A stretch of 64,000 nt of DNA, taken from Bacteroidota bacterium (GTDB lineage Bacteria > Bacteroidota > Bacteroidia > Flavobacteriales > Flavobacteriaceae). The position numbers and the translations under genes were made by a program. A model generated the notes under the pieces. The model was given only the letters and a program-made list of their open reading frames with translations, did no database searches and was not told where the DNA came from. This document shows, one piece after another, positions 8,365-16,911 of the stretch (positions are counted from its first letter, which is position 1; each line of letters starts with the position of its first letter). The stretch spans positions 1 to 64,000 of the forward strand of contig JAQCFO010000005.1 of the NCBI GenBank assembly GCA_027619415.1, given 5' to 3'.

Positions 8365-9209
8365 TGAAAGAATTTTACACAAGGTCCTTAACAGCCATTA
8401 TATATGCCAGCGCAATATTATTTCCTTTATTTATTGATGAATACCTATTTTATTTTATTGGATTCATTTGTAGCTTAATTCTTGTTTTTGAATTCATTAA
8501 ATTAATTGCAAATTATAATCATCAATTCTTTTCAATTGACTCTGGTAAGTCTAACCTGATACTTTATTTAACGTTTCCTTTATACACTTCCCTTTTCATA
8601 TTATCTAGAAATTGTGAATTTTTAGAGTATCTTTTTTTACTAATTATAGTACTAACCAATATACTATTAGGAGTTTCACTTCTTAAAAATAAATTATTTT
8701 CTTTTTCAATTCTTAAAAACCGTTTCATTGGACATTTTTATTTAGTAGGCTCACTTGTTATATTCTTTTCAATGCCAAACGTTTTCAACACATATAATCC
8801 TTTAGTTGTATATAGCTTTTTAGCATTAATATGGATTTCTGATTCTGCCGCTTATGTATTTGGAGTAAATTTCGGGAAAAGACCATTGCTTAAATCTGTT
8901 TCACCAAAAAAGAGTATGGAGGGTTTTGTAGGTGGAATAATATTTTCCATTATACTTTCTATATTGTTTTATAAATATTTAAATACAGAATTTTTTACAT
9001 TAACTCAATGGGTAGTTTTAGGTCTATTAACAAGTTGTTTAGGTGCTCTTGGAGATTTGGTTCAGTCACAATTCAAAAGAGAGGCAGGAGTTAAAGACAG
9101 CGGAAAATGGTTGCCTGGTCATGGAGGTCTTTACGATAGAATGGATAGTATTATATTTGCCGCGCCATTTATCTATTTAACTATAAAAATATTTAGCTAT
9201 GTTTCATAA
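8364..9209 (+). CDS. cdsA: Phosphatidate cytidylyltransferase
   Basis: Makes CDP-diacylglycerol from CTP and phosphatidate, the branch point for phospholipids, in the inner membrane. The protein has 281 residues and about seven hydrophobic segments. The signature is clear in the C-terminal third: SPKKSMEGFVGG, then ALGDLVQSQFKREAGVKDSG and LPGHGGLYDRMDS, which carries the metal-binding Asp residues. It overlaps the LUD gene by 1 base and psd by 11 bases, so the three are translationally coupled. Confidence 0.95.
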   Translation: MKEFYTRSLTAIIYASAILFPLFIDEYLFYFIGFICSLILVFEFIKLIANYNHQFFSIDSGKSNLILYLTFPLYTSLFILSRNCEFLEYLFLLIIVLTNILLGVSLLKNKLFSFSILKNRFIGHFYLVGSLVIFFSMPNVFNTYNPLVVYSFLALIWISDSAAYVFGVNFGKRPLLKSVSPKKSMEGFVGGIIFSIILSILFYKYLNTEFFTLTQWVVLGLLTSCLGALGDLVQSQFKREAGVKDSGKWLPGHGGLYDRMDSIIFAAPFIYLTIKIFSYVS

Positions 9210-9849
9210 AGAAGGTTATACTATCATATCAATTTCTTTAATTATTACTATTATTATTAACTTAACTTCATCGTATTTATTAGATCATTTGATGATTTCA
9301 AAAATAATAGGAATAATTACTTTAATTATAATAATTTTAATTCTTCAGTTTTTTAGAAACCCAAAAAGAGTTACTGAACTTAACAATTCATTAATCATTT
9401 CTCCAGTTGATGGTAAAGTTGTTGCTATCGAAAAAGTATATGAAAAAGAATATTTCAAAGATGAAAGAATACAAATATCTGTTTTCATGTCGCCTTTAAA
9501 TGTACATGTAACAAGATATCCAAATAGCGGTATTGTAAAATTCAGCAAATATCATCCTGGCAAATATTTAGTTGCATGGCACCCTAAATCATCAGAAAAA
9601 AACGAAAGAACTACAGTCGTGGTTGAAAATATGAATTTTGGAGAAGTATTGTATAGGCAAATTGCTGGAGCTGTTGCGAGAAGAATAGTTAATTATGCGA
9701 AAGTTGGTGATGACGTAACCCAAGGAGCTGATGCAGGTTTTATAAAGTTTGGTTCGAGAGTTGACCTATTTTTACCCTTGGATTCAAAAATAAAAGTTGA
9801 ATTAAATCAAATAGTAAAAGGTGGCTTAGACACTATTGCTGAAAAATAA
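9199..9849 (+). CDS. psd: Phosphatidylserine decarboxylase
   Basis: Forms phosphatidylethanolamine, acting downstream of CdsA and phosphatidylserine synthase. It is 216 residues long, the short bacterial class. Two N-terminal hydrophobic segments anchor it. The motif SPVDGKVVAIEK and the stretch VFMSPLNVHVTRYP are typical. The self-cleavage site that makes the pyruvoyl group is read as Gly-Ser in IKFGSRVDLFLP, corresponding to the LGST motif of longer enzymes. Its start lies inside the end of cdsA. It converges with valS, one base apart. Confidence 0.94.
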   Translation: MFHKEGYTIISISLIITIIINLTSSYLLDHLMISKIIGIITLIIIILILQFFRNPKRVTELNNSLIISPVDGKVVAIEKVYEKEYFKDERIQISVFMSPLNVHVTRYPNSGIVKFSKYHPGKYLVAWHPKSSEKNERTTVVVENMNFGEVLYRQIAGAVARRIVNYAKVGDDVTQGADAGFIKFGSRVDLFLPLDSKIKVELNQIVKGGLDTIAEK

Positions 9850-9850
9850 T

Positions 9851-12460
9851 TTATTTTTTTAATTTCAATTCAAGTATTTTAACCTTCTTTAAGGTGTCTT
9901 CCTCTTTTTTTCTCTCATTTTTTATAACATCTTCTGGCGCATTATCAACAAACCTTTGATTACTTAATTTAAATTGTATAGATTTTAAAAAACCTAAATT
10001 ATAATCTAAATCTTCCTTTACTTTACCTAAATCTTCTTCTTGGTTTGATAGATTATTAATGAAATATTCAATACTTCCGACAATAATAGAATGCACGTTT
10101 TTAGATTTACTTGAAAAATCCTCTCTAAGATCTGCGTTAGATAACTTTAACACTACACTTTTCATTTTACTGTTTTGACTAACTAGAGAAAATAGTTCTA
10201 ATTTTTCTTTGTAGGAAATACCTTTTTCATTTCTATATTTTCTGATATTAGTAATAAGTTGCGAGATATGTTCAAAATCATCTAAAATAGAATGGTTTAT
10301 TTTTTTTGATTTTGGCCATTCTAAAACAATTAAAGGATCATCATTTTCATCTTTAATTCCGCTCCATATTTCTTCAGAAATGAAAGGCATAAAAGGGTGT
10401 AAAATTATTAAGCAATTTTTTAATAATCTCAGTGTTTGATTATAAGTTTCTAAATCAATTGCTTCACCATAACCAGGCTTAATCATTTCTAAATACCAAG
10501 AACAGAAATCGTCCCATATTAGCTTGTATATAGTCATTAATGCATCTGAAATTCTATATTTAATAAAATGATCGTCAATTTCAATTAATTTAGAATTAAA
10601 TTTATTTTTAAACCAATCTATTGCAGTTAAAGAAGAATTACTTTGAAAAGCACTATCTGAAACTTCCCACGATTTAACTAACCTAAAAGAATTCCACACT
10701 TTATTTGAAAAATTTTTTCCTTGTTGACATAAAGACTCATCAAATAATAGATCATTTCCAGCTGGAGCACTTAACAATAGACCTACCCTTACACTGTCAG
10801 CTCCAAAATCTTCAATTAATTTCAATGCATCTGGAGAATTGCCAAGTTGTTTTGACATTTTCCTTCCTTGCTTATCTCTAACTAATCCAGTGAAATACAC
10901 AGAATTAAAAGGTTTTGTTTTCTTAAACTCAAAACCAGAAACTATCATTCTAGCAACCCAAAAAAATAAAATATCCGGACCAGTAACTATATCATTTGTA
11001 GGATAATAATATTTAAAATCTTCATTATCTGGATTTCTAATACCATCAAACACACTTATAGGCCATAACCAAGAAGAAAACCAAGTATCTAACACGTCAC
11101 TCTCTTGTGTTAAGTCTTTAACTATCAGTTTAATATTTCCACTCTTTTCTCTAGCTTTTTCAAGAGCTTTATTAATATTTTCAGCAACAACATAATCTTT
11201 ATTATCTTTTCCATAATAATAAACCGGAATTTGATGCCCCCACCAAAGCTGTCTAGAAATATTCCAATCCCTGATATTTTCCATCCAATTTCTATAGGTA
11301 TTTTTAAATTTTTTAGGAAAAAGTTTAACTTCATCATTCATTACAGCATCAAGCGCAGGTTTTGAAATTTCTTCCATTTTTAAAAACCACTGTTCTGATA
11401 ATTTAGGTTCGATAACACACTTAGTTCTTTCTGATTTGCCAACATTATTAATATAGGACTCAACTTTTAATAACGAATCTAAAGATTTTAATTCTTCAGA
11501 AATTTTTGTTCTAACTACGAATCTGTCTAAACCGCTATAATGTAATGCGAAATCATTTAATGTTGCATCATCATTTAAAATATCTACTATTTCTAAATTA
11601 TGTTTATCTCCTATTATTTTATCATTTTCACTATGAGCTGGGGTCACTTTTAAGCAGCCAGTTCCAAATTCAATATCCACATAGTCGTCGGTAATTATAG
11701 GAATTTCTTTATTTAGTATTGGGATTATTGCTTTTTTACCTTTTAAGCTAACATACCTCTGGTCACTAGGATTTACAGCAATTGCAGTGTCACCAAATAT
11801 TGTCTCAGGTCTAGTAGTGGCTACCGTTATTGTTTCCTTAGAATTTGAAATTTTATATTTTATATAATAAATTTTACTATTTACCTCTTCATAAATAACT
11901 TCTTCATTTGACAAAGTCGTTTTTGCTTCTGGATCCCAATTAACCATCCTGTACCCTTTGTATATTAAATTCTTTTCGTGTAAATCGACGAAAACTTTAA
12001 TAACTGATTCAGACATGTCATCATCTAAAGTAAACTTGGTTCTATCCCAATCACAAGAACAGCCTAATTTCTTTAATTGCTCTAATATTAAACCTCCGTG
12101 CTCTTCTGTCCATTTCCAGGCATGAACTAGAAACTCATCTCTAGTTAAGTCATTCTTAGTAATGCCTGATTTTTTTAACTTTTCTACAACTTTAGCTTCA
12201 GTTGCAATTGAAGCATGATCGGTACCAGGGACCCAGCAAGCATTAAAGCCCATCAATCTTGCTCTTCTTACTAGAATATCTTGAATTGTAACATTCAACA
12301 TATGTCCCATATGTAAAATACCAGTTACATTAGGGGGCGGAATTACTATAGTGTATGCAGTTTTGTTATTTGGCTTAGATTGAAAATAATTATTTTCCAT
12401 CCAAAATTTATACCACTTTGATTCCAAAGTTTTAGCATCAAATTTTTTAGCTATTTCCAT
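9851..12460 (-). CDS. valS: Valyl-tRNA synthetase
   Basis: Class I synthetase of 869 residues charging tRNA-Val. The HIGH motif reads HMGH (50-53) within PPPNVTGILHMGHMLN and the KMSKS motif reads KMSKQ (534-538). The editing (CP1) domain includes TTRPETIFGDTA (about 215-226) and GTGCLKVTPAHSEND (266-280). WNISRQLWWGHQIPVYYY is the Val/Ile signature. The protein ends in a Lys/Glu-rich helical hairpin typical of the ValS tRNA-binding arm. The cognate tRNA-Val(TAC) lies about 10 kb away in this window. Confidence 0.97.
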   Translation of the reverse strand: MEIAKKFDAKTLESKWYKFWMENNYFQSKPNNKTAYTIVIPPPNVTGILHMGHMLNVTIQDILVRRARLMGFNACWVPGTDHASIATEAKVVEKLKKSGITKNDLTRDEFLVHAWKWTEEHGGLILEQLKKLGCSCDWDRTKFTLDDDMSESVIKVFVDLHEKNLIYKGYRMVNWDPEAKTTLSNEEVIYEEVNSKIYYIKYKISNSKETITVATTRPETIFGDTAIAVNPSDQRYVSLKGKKAIIPILNKEIPIITDDYVDIEFGTGCLKVTPAHSENDKIIGDKHNLEIVDILNDDATLNDFALHYSGLDRFVVRTKISEELKSLDSLLKVESYINNVGKSERTKCVIEPKLSEQWFLKMEEISKPALDAVMNDEVKLFPKKFKNTYRNWMENIRDWNISRQLWWGHQIPVYYYGKDNKDYVVAENINKALEKAREKSGNIKLIVKDLTQESDVLDTWFSSWLWPISVFDGIRNPDNEDFKYYYPTNDIVTGPDILFFWVARMIVSGFEFKKTKPFNSVYFTGLVRDKQGRKMSKQLGNSPDALKLIEDFGADSVRVGLLLSAPAGNDLLFDESLCQQGKNFSNKVWNSFRLVKSWEVSDSAFQSNSSLTAIDWFKNKFNSKLIEIDDHFIKYRISDALMTIYKLIWDDFCSWYLEMIKPGYGEAIDLETYNQTLRLLKNCLIILHPFMPFISEEIWSGIKDENDDPLIVLEWPKSKKINHSILDDFEHISQLITNIRKYRNEKGISYKEKLELFSLVSQNSKMKSVVLKLSNADLREDFSSKSKNVHSIIVGSIEYFINNLSNQEEDLGKVKEDLDYNLGFLKSIQFKLSNQRFVDNAPEDVIKNERKKEEDTLKKVKILELKLKK

Positions 12461-12484
12461 CTTATAAATTAGTTATTCTTGAAA

Positions 12485-12492
12485 CAAAAGTA
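12485..12492 (-). promoter_or_regulatory. Candidate -7 box of valS
   Basis: On the minus strand the octamer TACTTTTG matches TAnnTTTG exactly, 24 bases before the valS ATG at 12460. No clear TTG lies 17-23 bases further upstream. Confidence 0.35.
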
Positions 12493-12524
12493 GTCAACTA
12501 AAAAGTAATTTAAAAGGTATGTTG

Positions 12525-12532
12525 TATTTTTG
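12525..12532 (+). promoter_or_regulatory. Candidate -7 box of the DUF1573-murB cluster
   Basis: TATTTTTG matches TAnnTTTG, 42 bases before the DUF1573 ATG. The upstream -33 element is not clear. Confidence 0.35.
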
Positions 12533-12574
12533 TAATATATTTAAAAGACATACTTAATAACAAAATGAAATAAA

Positions 12575-12979
12575 ATGAAAAAAATCTTATTAATTTTGAT
12601 CATGTTTTTAATAGCAAATAGTGTAATATCTCAAGAAAAGCTTGCTGAAATTGAATTTAAAGAGACCATAATAGATTATGGAATTATCGAAAATGGAGAA
12701 GACGGTAGTAGAATTTTTGAATTCACTAACATAGGAAATGCACCTTTAACTTTTTCTAGAATATTTTCTTCTTGTGGATGTACAATTCCTAAAAAACCTG
12801 AAAAGCCTATTCTTCCTGGTGAAAAAGGTAAAATAGAAGTTAAATATGATACTAAAAGAACTGGAATTTTTCAAAAAGCAATTACTGTAAATTCTAATGC
12901 TAAAACTGCAAACGTAATTTTAAGAATTAAAGGAGAAGTTTTGCCAGAACCTGAAGAAAAAAATATAGCTAATAAATAA
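12575..12979 (+). CDS. DUF1573 domain, secreted
   Basis: A 134-residue exported protein. Residues 1-19 form a signal peptide (MKKILLILIMFLIANSVIS), probably cut before QE. The rest is one DUF1573 domain, an immunoglobulin-like fold, with its markers IDYGIIENGEDGSRIFEFTN, APLTFSRIFSSCGCTIP and YDTKRTGIFQKAITVNSNA. The double Cys in SCGC is characteristic. Bacteroidota encode many such proteins, thought to act in the periplasm or at the surface; no specific role is known. murB starts 21 bases downstream, so it may be co-transcribed. Confidence 0.88.
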   Translation: MKKILLILIMFLIANSVISQEKLAEIEFKETIIDYGIIENGEDGSRIFEFTNIGNAPLTFSRIFSSCGCTIPKKPEKPILPGEKGKIEVKYDTKRTGIFQKAITVNSNAKTANVILRIKGEVLPEPEEKNIANK

Positions 12980-13000
12980 AAAATATCATATTTAAAAAAA

Positions 13001-14020
13001 TTGAAAACAAAATACAAAACATCTCTTAAGAATTTAAATAGTTTTGGAGTAGAGTGTTTTTCTTCAAATTTCAATATTATAAATAACGAAAAAGAAATTA
13101 TTGACTTTATTACTTTAAATAATAATCCCGAAACAATAATTCTTGGTGGAGGAAGCAATATGCTATTCAAAAATAATATAGACAAACCTATACTTAAAAT
13201 TGAAATTAAGGGAATTGAGATAATAAATGAAACTAAGGAAAAAGTTCTAATTTCAGTTGGAGCTGGTGAAGTTTGGAATGACTTAGTAAGTTGGAGCTTA
13301 TCAAATAATTATGGTGGCTTAGAAAATTTAAGCTTAATTCCTGGAAATGTAGGAAGTGCACCTATTCAAAATATTGGAGCTTACGGGGTTGAATTAAAGG
13401 ATGTATTCGAAAGCTGTAGGGCTATTTCAATTGAAACAGGTTTACTTAGAATTTTTAAAAATAATGAATGTAATTTTTCTTACAGAAGCTCTATTTTTAA
13501 AGAAGAATTTAAAAATAAATACATTATTACAAATGTAGTTTTCAGCCTTTCAAAGTTCAATCATGTGATAAATTACACTTACGAACCTTTGAAAAATGAT
13601 TTAAAAAATAACAATATCTTAAGTCCAAATATCAATGATATTTCAAAATCAGTCATTACAATAAGATCCCGTAAATTACCAAATCCAAAAGAAACTGGGA
13701 ATTGTGGAAGTTTTTTTAAAAATCCTATTATTAAAGATTTAGATTTTAAAGAACTTACAAAAAAAGATAAAGACATACCTTTTTTTAAAATTTCAAAAAA
13801 TAAAATTAAAATTCCTGCAGCTTGGCTTATTGAAAAATGTGGATTCAAAGGTTTAAAAGATGGGAATACAGGGACTCACGATAAACATGCTTTAATTATA
13901 ATAAATCATGGTAATGCTACAGGTTGTGAAATTTTCAATTTTTCTCAAAAAATCAAAAATAAGGTTTTAAAAAAATTTAATATATTGCTTGAAGAGGAAG
14001 TAAACATTATAGACAAATAA
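13001..14020 (+). CDS. murB: UDP-N-acetylenolpyruvoylglucosamine reductase
   Basis: FAD enzyme that reduces UDP-GlcNAc-enolpyruvate to UDP-MurNAc in peptidoglycan synthesis. The 339-residue length and YRSSIFKEEF place it in the type I group. Other motifs are GGGSNMLF (FAD binding), PGNVGSAPIQNIGAYGVE, and NCGSFFKNPII with the catalytic Ser; the C-terminal AAWLIEKCGFKG is also conserved. The start is TTG (13001). A 5-gene run (DUF1573, murB, small membrane protein, sigma factor, Nramp-like) continues with gaps of 21, 4 and 4 bases and a 1-base overlap. Confidence 0.95.
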   Translation: MKTKYKTSLKNLNSFGVECFSSNFNIINNEKEIIDFITLNNNPETIILGGGSNMLFKNNIDKPILKIEIKGIEIINETKEKVLISVGAGEVWNDLVSWSLSNNYGGLENLSLIPGNVGSAPIQNIGAYGVELKDVFESCRAISIETGLLRIFKNNECNFSYRSSIFKEEFKNKYIITNVVFSLSKFNHVINYTYEPLKNDLKNNNILSPNINDISKSVITIRSRKLPNPKETGNCGSFFKNPIIKDLDFKELTKKDKDIPFFKISKNKIKIPAAWLIEKCGFKGLKDGNTGTHDKHALIIINHGNATGCEIFNFSQKIKNKVLKKFNILLEEEVNIIDK

Positions 14021-14024
14021 TTAT

Positions 14025-14228
14025 ATGTTATTTATAATCACATTTATACTACTAGGATTGGCATTTGCAGGAATTGCGATTAAAATTATAGTTAAAAAAG
14101 ATGGTAAATTTTCTGGAACTTGCGCTAGCGCAAGTCCATTTTTAAACAAGGATGATAAGCCTTGTGGAATTTGTGGAAAACTACCTGATGAAACAGATTG
14201 TAAAAATCCTGAACTAAATTTGAATTAA
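14025..14228 (+). CDS. Small membrane protein with four cysteines
   Basis: A 67-residue protein with one N-terminal membrane helix (about residues 2-22), then a basic Lys-rich turn and a short tail with Cys residues in GTCASASPFLN, PCGICGKLP and TDCKN. The Cys pattern could bind a metal or form disulfides. I recall flavobacterial homologues of similar length beside sigma-factor genes, usually called membrane or secreted protein; no function is known. It lies 4 bases after murB and 4 before the sigma factor. Its coding region includes an 18-base perfect palindrome at 14118-14135. Confidence 0.75.
   Translation: MLFIITFILLGLAFAGIAIKIIVKKDGKFSGTCASASPFLNKDDKPCGICGKLPDETDCKNPELNLN
14118..14135. 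repeat. 18-base perfect palindrome in a coding region
   Basis: ACTTGCGCTAGCGCAAGT reads the same on both strands. It encodes Thr-Cys-Ala-Ser-Ala-Ser in the small membrane protein. It is GC-rich compared with its surroundings and lies about 100 bases before the sigma-factor gene. Confidence 0.9.
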
Positions 14229-14232
14229 TAAT

Positions 14233-14772
14233 TTGACAGATAATACTATAATTAAAAATCAAATAACTCTTGCCAAAGCAAATAACCAGAATGCATTTAG
14301 CTTCTTGTTAAATAGATATTGGAATGATGTCTTTAATTTTCAGCTAAAAAGAACAAATAACGAATCTAATGCAGAGGATATCACAATTGAATGTTTTGCA
14401 AAAGCTTTTGAAAAAATAAATTCTTATAAAGAAAAGTATACTTTTAAAACTTGGTTAATTGCCATTTCTAAAAACCTTCATATAGATCAATTAAGGAAAA
14501 ATAAAATTAATTTTAATGAGCCAGATGAATTTAGTATTATTACTGAAACCTCGCCAAGTCCTGAAGACAATCTAATTAATGAACAAAAATTAAAATCTTT
14601 AAAATCTAAAATAAACAAATTAAAACCTAGTTATAAAAAAGTGATTGAACTTAAATATTTTAATGAATTAAGCTATAAAGAAATGTCTATTAAACTAGGC
14701 CAACCTATAAATAATATAAAGGTTAGGGTTTTAAGAGCAAAAAAAGTATTAGCAGAATTAATAGAAAAATAA
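14233..14772 (+). CDS. ECF-type RNA polymerase sigma factor
   Basis: A 179-residue sigma-70 family protein. Region 2 spans about residues 15-85, with AEDITIECFAKAFEKI and the -10-recognising FKTWLIAISKNLHIDQLR. Region 4 lies at about 125-175 with the helix-turn-helix ELSYKEMSIKLGQPINNIKVRVLRAK. The start is a TTG at 14233; this length matches ECF factors. No anti-sigma gene follows, since the next gene overlaps by one base and encodes a transporter-like protein. In most Bacteroidota ECF factors an anti-sigma or sensor lies next to the gene, so control of this one may be different. Confidence 0.9.
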   Translation: MTDNTIIKNQITLAKANNQNAFSFLLNRYWNDVFNFQLKRTNNESNAEDITIECFAKAFEKINSYKEKYTFKTWLIAISKNLHIDQLRKNKINFNEPDEFSIITETSPSPEDNLINEQKLKSLKSKINKLKPSYKKVIELKYFNELSYKEMSIKLGQPINNIKVRVLRAKKVLAELIEK

Positions 14773-15983
14773 TGAATGGGTTAATGAGAAAATTCGGTCC
14801 TGGATTATTATTTGCAGGTGCAGCTATTGGAGTTTCACATTTAGTGCAATCAACAAGAGCTGGTGCAGATTTTGGTTTTGGTTTAATATGGGCTCTAGTT
14901 CTTTCAAACTTATTTAAATATCCTTTTTTTTTATTTGGACCTAAATATTCTTTAGCAACAGGAGAAACATTACTACATGGATACAAAAAACTCGGAAATT
15001 ATGTTTTAGTTATTTATCTCGTATTATCACTTGTTACTATGTTTACAATTCAAACAGCGGTAACAATAGTAACAGCTGGTTTAGCGATAGAATTGTTCGG
15101 CATATCAACCGATATTACTATTTGGGCGGCTATAATTACCACTTCTTGCCTAATTATTTTATTAATAGGCAGATATAAATTTCTAGACAACTTAATGAAG
15201 TTCGTTATTATAACGCTGGCAATCAGTACAATAATTGCAGTTATCTTTGCTGGCTTTAGCTCAACAAATACACTTGAATTAACACAAGTTTTTCCAAAAG
15301 AAGCAGCTAGCATTGCATTTGTTGTTGCATTTATGGGCTGGATGCCAGCTCCATTAGATATCTCTATTTGGCAATCTATATGGACTTTAGAAAAAAAGAA
15401 AAAAGAAAAAAATATTAAAAATAGAGATATTATATTTGATTTTAACACAGGATATGTAACAACAATTATATTAGGATTATGCTTTGTTTTTCTTGGAGCT
15501 CTAGTTATGAATGGCAGTGGAGAAGAATTCTCTAATAGTGGGGGAAATTTTGCAAATCAATTGATAAACTTATATACTAGTTCAATTGGAAATGGAGCAT
15601 TTTTAATTATAGCTATTGCTGCTTTTACTACAATGTTTAGCACAACTATTACATGTTTAGACGCATCGCCTAGGGCAATGAAAATTACATCAAAATTACT
15701 TGGGCTTCATAAGTTGAATAATTATAATTTTTGGATAATTCTTTTAGCTTCTGGAACTTTAATTATTTTCGCTTTCTTTATCTCAGAAATGGGCTTATTA
15801 ATTAAAATAGCTACTATTCTTTCTTTTATAACTGCTCCCTTTTATGCATTTATCAATTTCAGACTTATAAATAGTCATCATACACCCAAAAGTTCTAGAC
15901 CTTCATTATTTATAAATATATTAAGTATTCTGGGAATACTATTTCTAACTGGTTTCAGCATATGGTATCTGACGTTTTTGTAA
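14772..15983 (+). CDS. Nramp-family transporter, non-canonical metal site
   Basis: A 403-residue membrane protein with about 11 hydrophobic segments and the Nramp fold: TM1 begins GPGLLFAGAAIG and is followed by the family's FGFGLIWALVLSNLFKYP. In classical Nramp proteins TM1 carries DPGN and TM6 carries MPH, which together bind manganese or iron. Here the DPGN position reads GVSH (20-23) and MPH reads MPA (191-193), so the standard ligands are missing. It could move another ion such as magnesium, or another substrate altogether. It overlaps the sigma-factor stop by one base, so the two are translationally coupled. Confidence 0.82.
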   Translation: MNGLMRKFGPGLLFAGAAIGVSHLVQSTRAGADFGFGLIWALVLSNLFKYPFFLFGPKYSLATGETLLHGYKKLGNYVLVIYLVLSLVTMFTIQTAVTIVTAGLAIELFGISTDITIWAAIITTSCLIILLIGRYKFLDNLMKFVIITLAISTIIAVIFAGFSSTNTLELTQVFPKEAASIAFVVAFMGWMPAPLDISIWQSIWTLEKKKKEKNIKNRDIIFDFNTGYVTTIILGLCFVFLGALVMNGSGEEFSNSGGNFANQLINLYTSSIGNGAFLIIAIAAFTTMFSTTITCLDASPRAMKITSKLLGLHKLNNYNFWIILLASGTLIIFAFFISEMGLLIKIATILSFITAPFYAFINFRLINSHHTPKSSRPSLFINILSILGILFLTGFSIWYLTFL

Positions 15984-16012
15984 TATAAATTAATCAATAG
16001 TTTGTACATTTG
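15978..16012 (+). promoter_or_regulatory. Candidate promoter of lipA
   Basis: TTG at 15978-15980 and TACATTTG at 16005-16012, with a 24-base spacer that is slightly long. The box ends 23 bases before the lipA ATG. The match to the -7 consensus is exact. Confidence 0.45.
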
Positions 16013-16035
16013 AACAAGAAATTAATTTACTATAC

Positions 16036-16911
16036 ATGCTAGTTGATTCAACCAATATAGAACCTAAAATTGCAAAAAAACCAAAGTGGATTCGTGTAAA
16101 ACTTCCAACTGGTAAGAAATACACTGAATTAAGGTCGTTAGTAGATAAATACAGCTTAAATACGATTTGCTCTTCGGGAAGTTGTCCTAACATGGGAGAA
16201 TGTTGGGGAGAAGGAACAGCTACTTTTATGATTTTAGGTAATATCTGTACACGTTCATGTGGATTTTGTGGAGTAAAAACTGGAAGACCTGAAAGTGTTG
16301 ACTGGGAAGAGCCTGAGAAAGTAGCAAACTCAATTAAATTAATGAAAATTAAACATGCTGTTATAACTTCTGTAGATAGAGATGATTTGAAAGACATGGG
16401 AACTTTAATTTGGACTGAAACAGTAAAAAGTATTAGAAGGTTAAATCCTTCAACAACATTAGAGACTCTTATTCCAGATTTTCAAGGAATTGAAAAACAT
16501 TTAGATAAAATTATTTCTGTAAAGCCAGAAGTTGTATCGCACAATATTGAGACAGTTAGAAGGCTAACACGTGAGGTTAGAATTCAAGCTAAATACGACA
16601 GAAGTCTTTTAGTTTTAAAATACTTGAAAGACAATGGAATTAATAGAACTAAATCAGGGATAATGCTTGGTCTTGGAGAAAAAAAGGAAGAAGTTTTTGA
16701 ATCGTTAACAGATTTAAAAAACAATAATGTAGACATTGTAACTATTGGACAGTATTTACAACCTTCAAAAAAGCATCTTCCTGTAAAAGAATTTATTGAT
16801 CCTGCTCAATTTAAAAATTATGAAATTTTTGCAAAAAAATTAGGTTTTAGACATGTAGAAAGCGGTCCATTAGTCAGATCTTCATATAAAGCTCAAAAAC
16901 ACATTACTTAA
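16036..16911 (+). CDS. lipA: Lipoyl synthase
   Basis: Radical SAM enzyme inserting two sulfurs into protein-bound octanoyl groups. The 291-residue protein has both iron-sulfur clusters: the auxiliary set Cys45, Cys50, Cys56 (CSSGSCPNMGEC) and the radical-SAM set Cys71, Cys75, Cys78 (CTRSCGFC). The C-terminal RSSY motif, whose Ser ligates the auxiliary cluster, is present. It acts after LipB, encoded at 34.0-34.7 kb. Its end overlaps the convergent lpxK by 8 bases. Confidence 0.97.
   Translation: MLVDSTNIEPKIAKKPKWIRVKLPTGKKYTELRSLVDKYSLNTICSSGSCPNMGECWGEGTATFMILGNICTRSCGFCGVKTGRPESVDWEEPEKVANSIKLMKIKHAVITSVDRDDLKDMGTLIWTETVKSIRRLNPSTTLETLIPDFQGIEKHLDKIISVKPEVVSHNIETVRRLTREVRIQAKYDRSLLVLKYLKDNGINRTKSGIMLGLGEKKEEVFESLTDLKNNNVDIVTIGQYLQPSKKHLPVKEFIDPAQFKNYEIFAKKLGFRHVESGPLVRSSYKAQKHIT

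Noticed and set aside
9199-9849. Psd lacking its self-cleavage motif
   Set aside because: The LGST motif is absent as such, but FGSR at the expected place supplies the Gly-Ser pair used by short bacterial enzymes.
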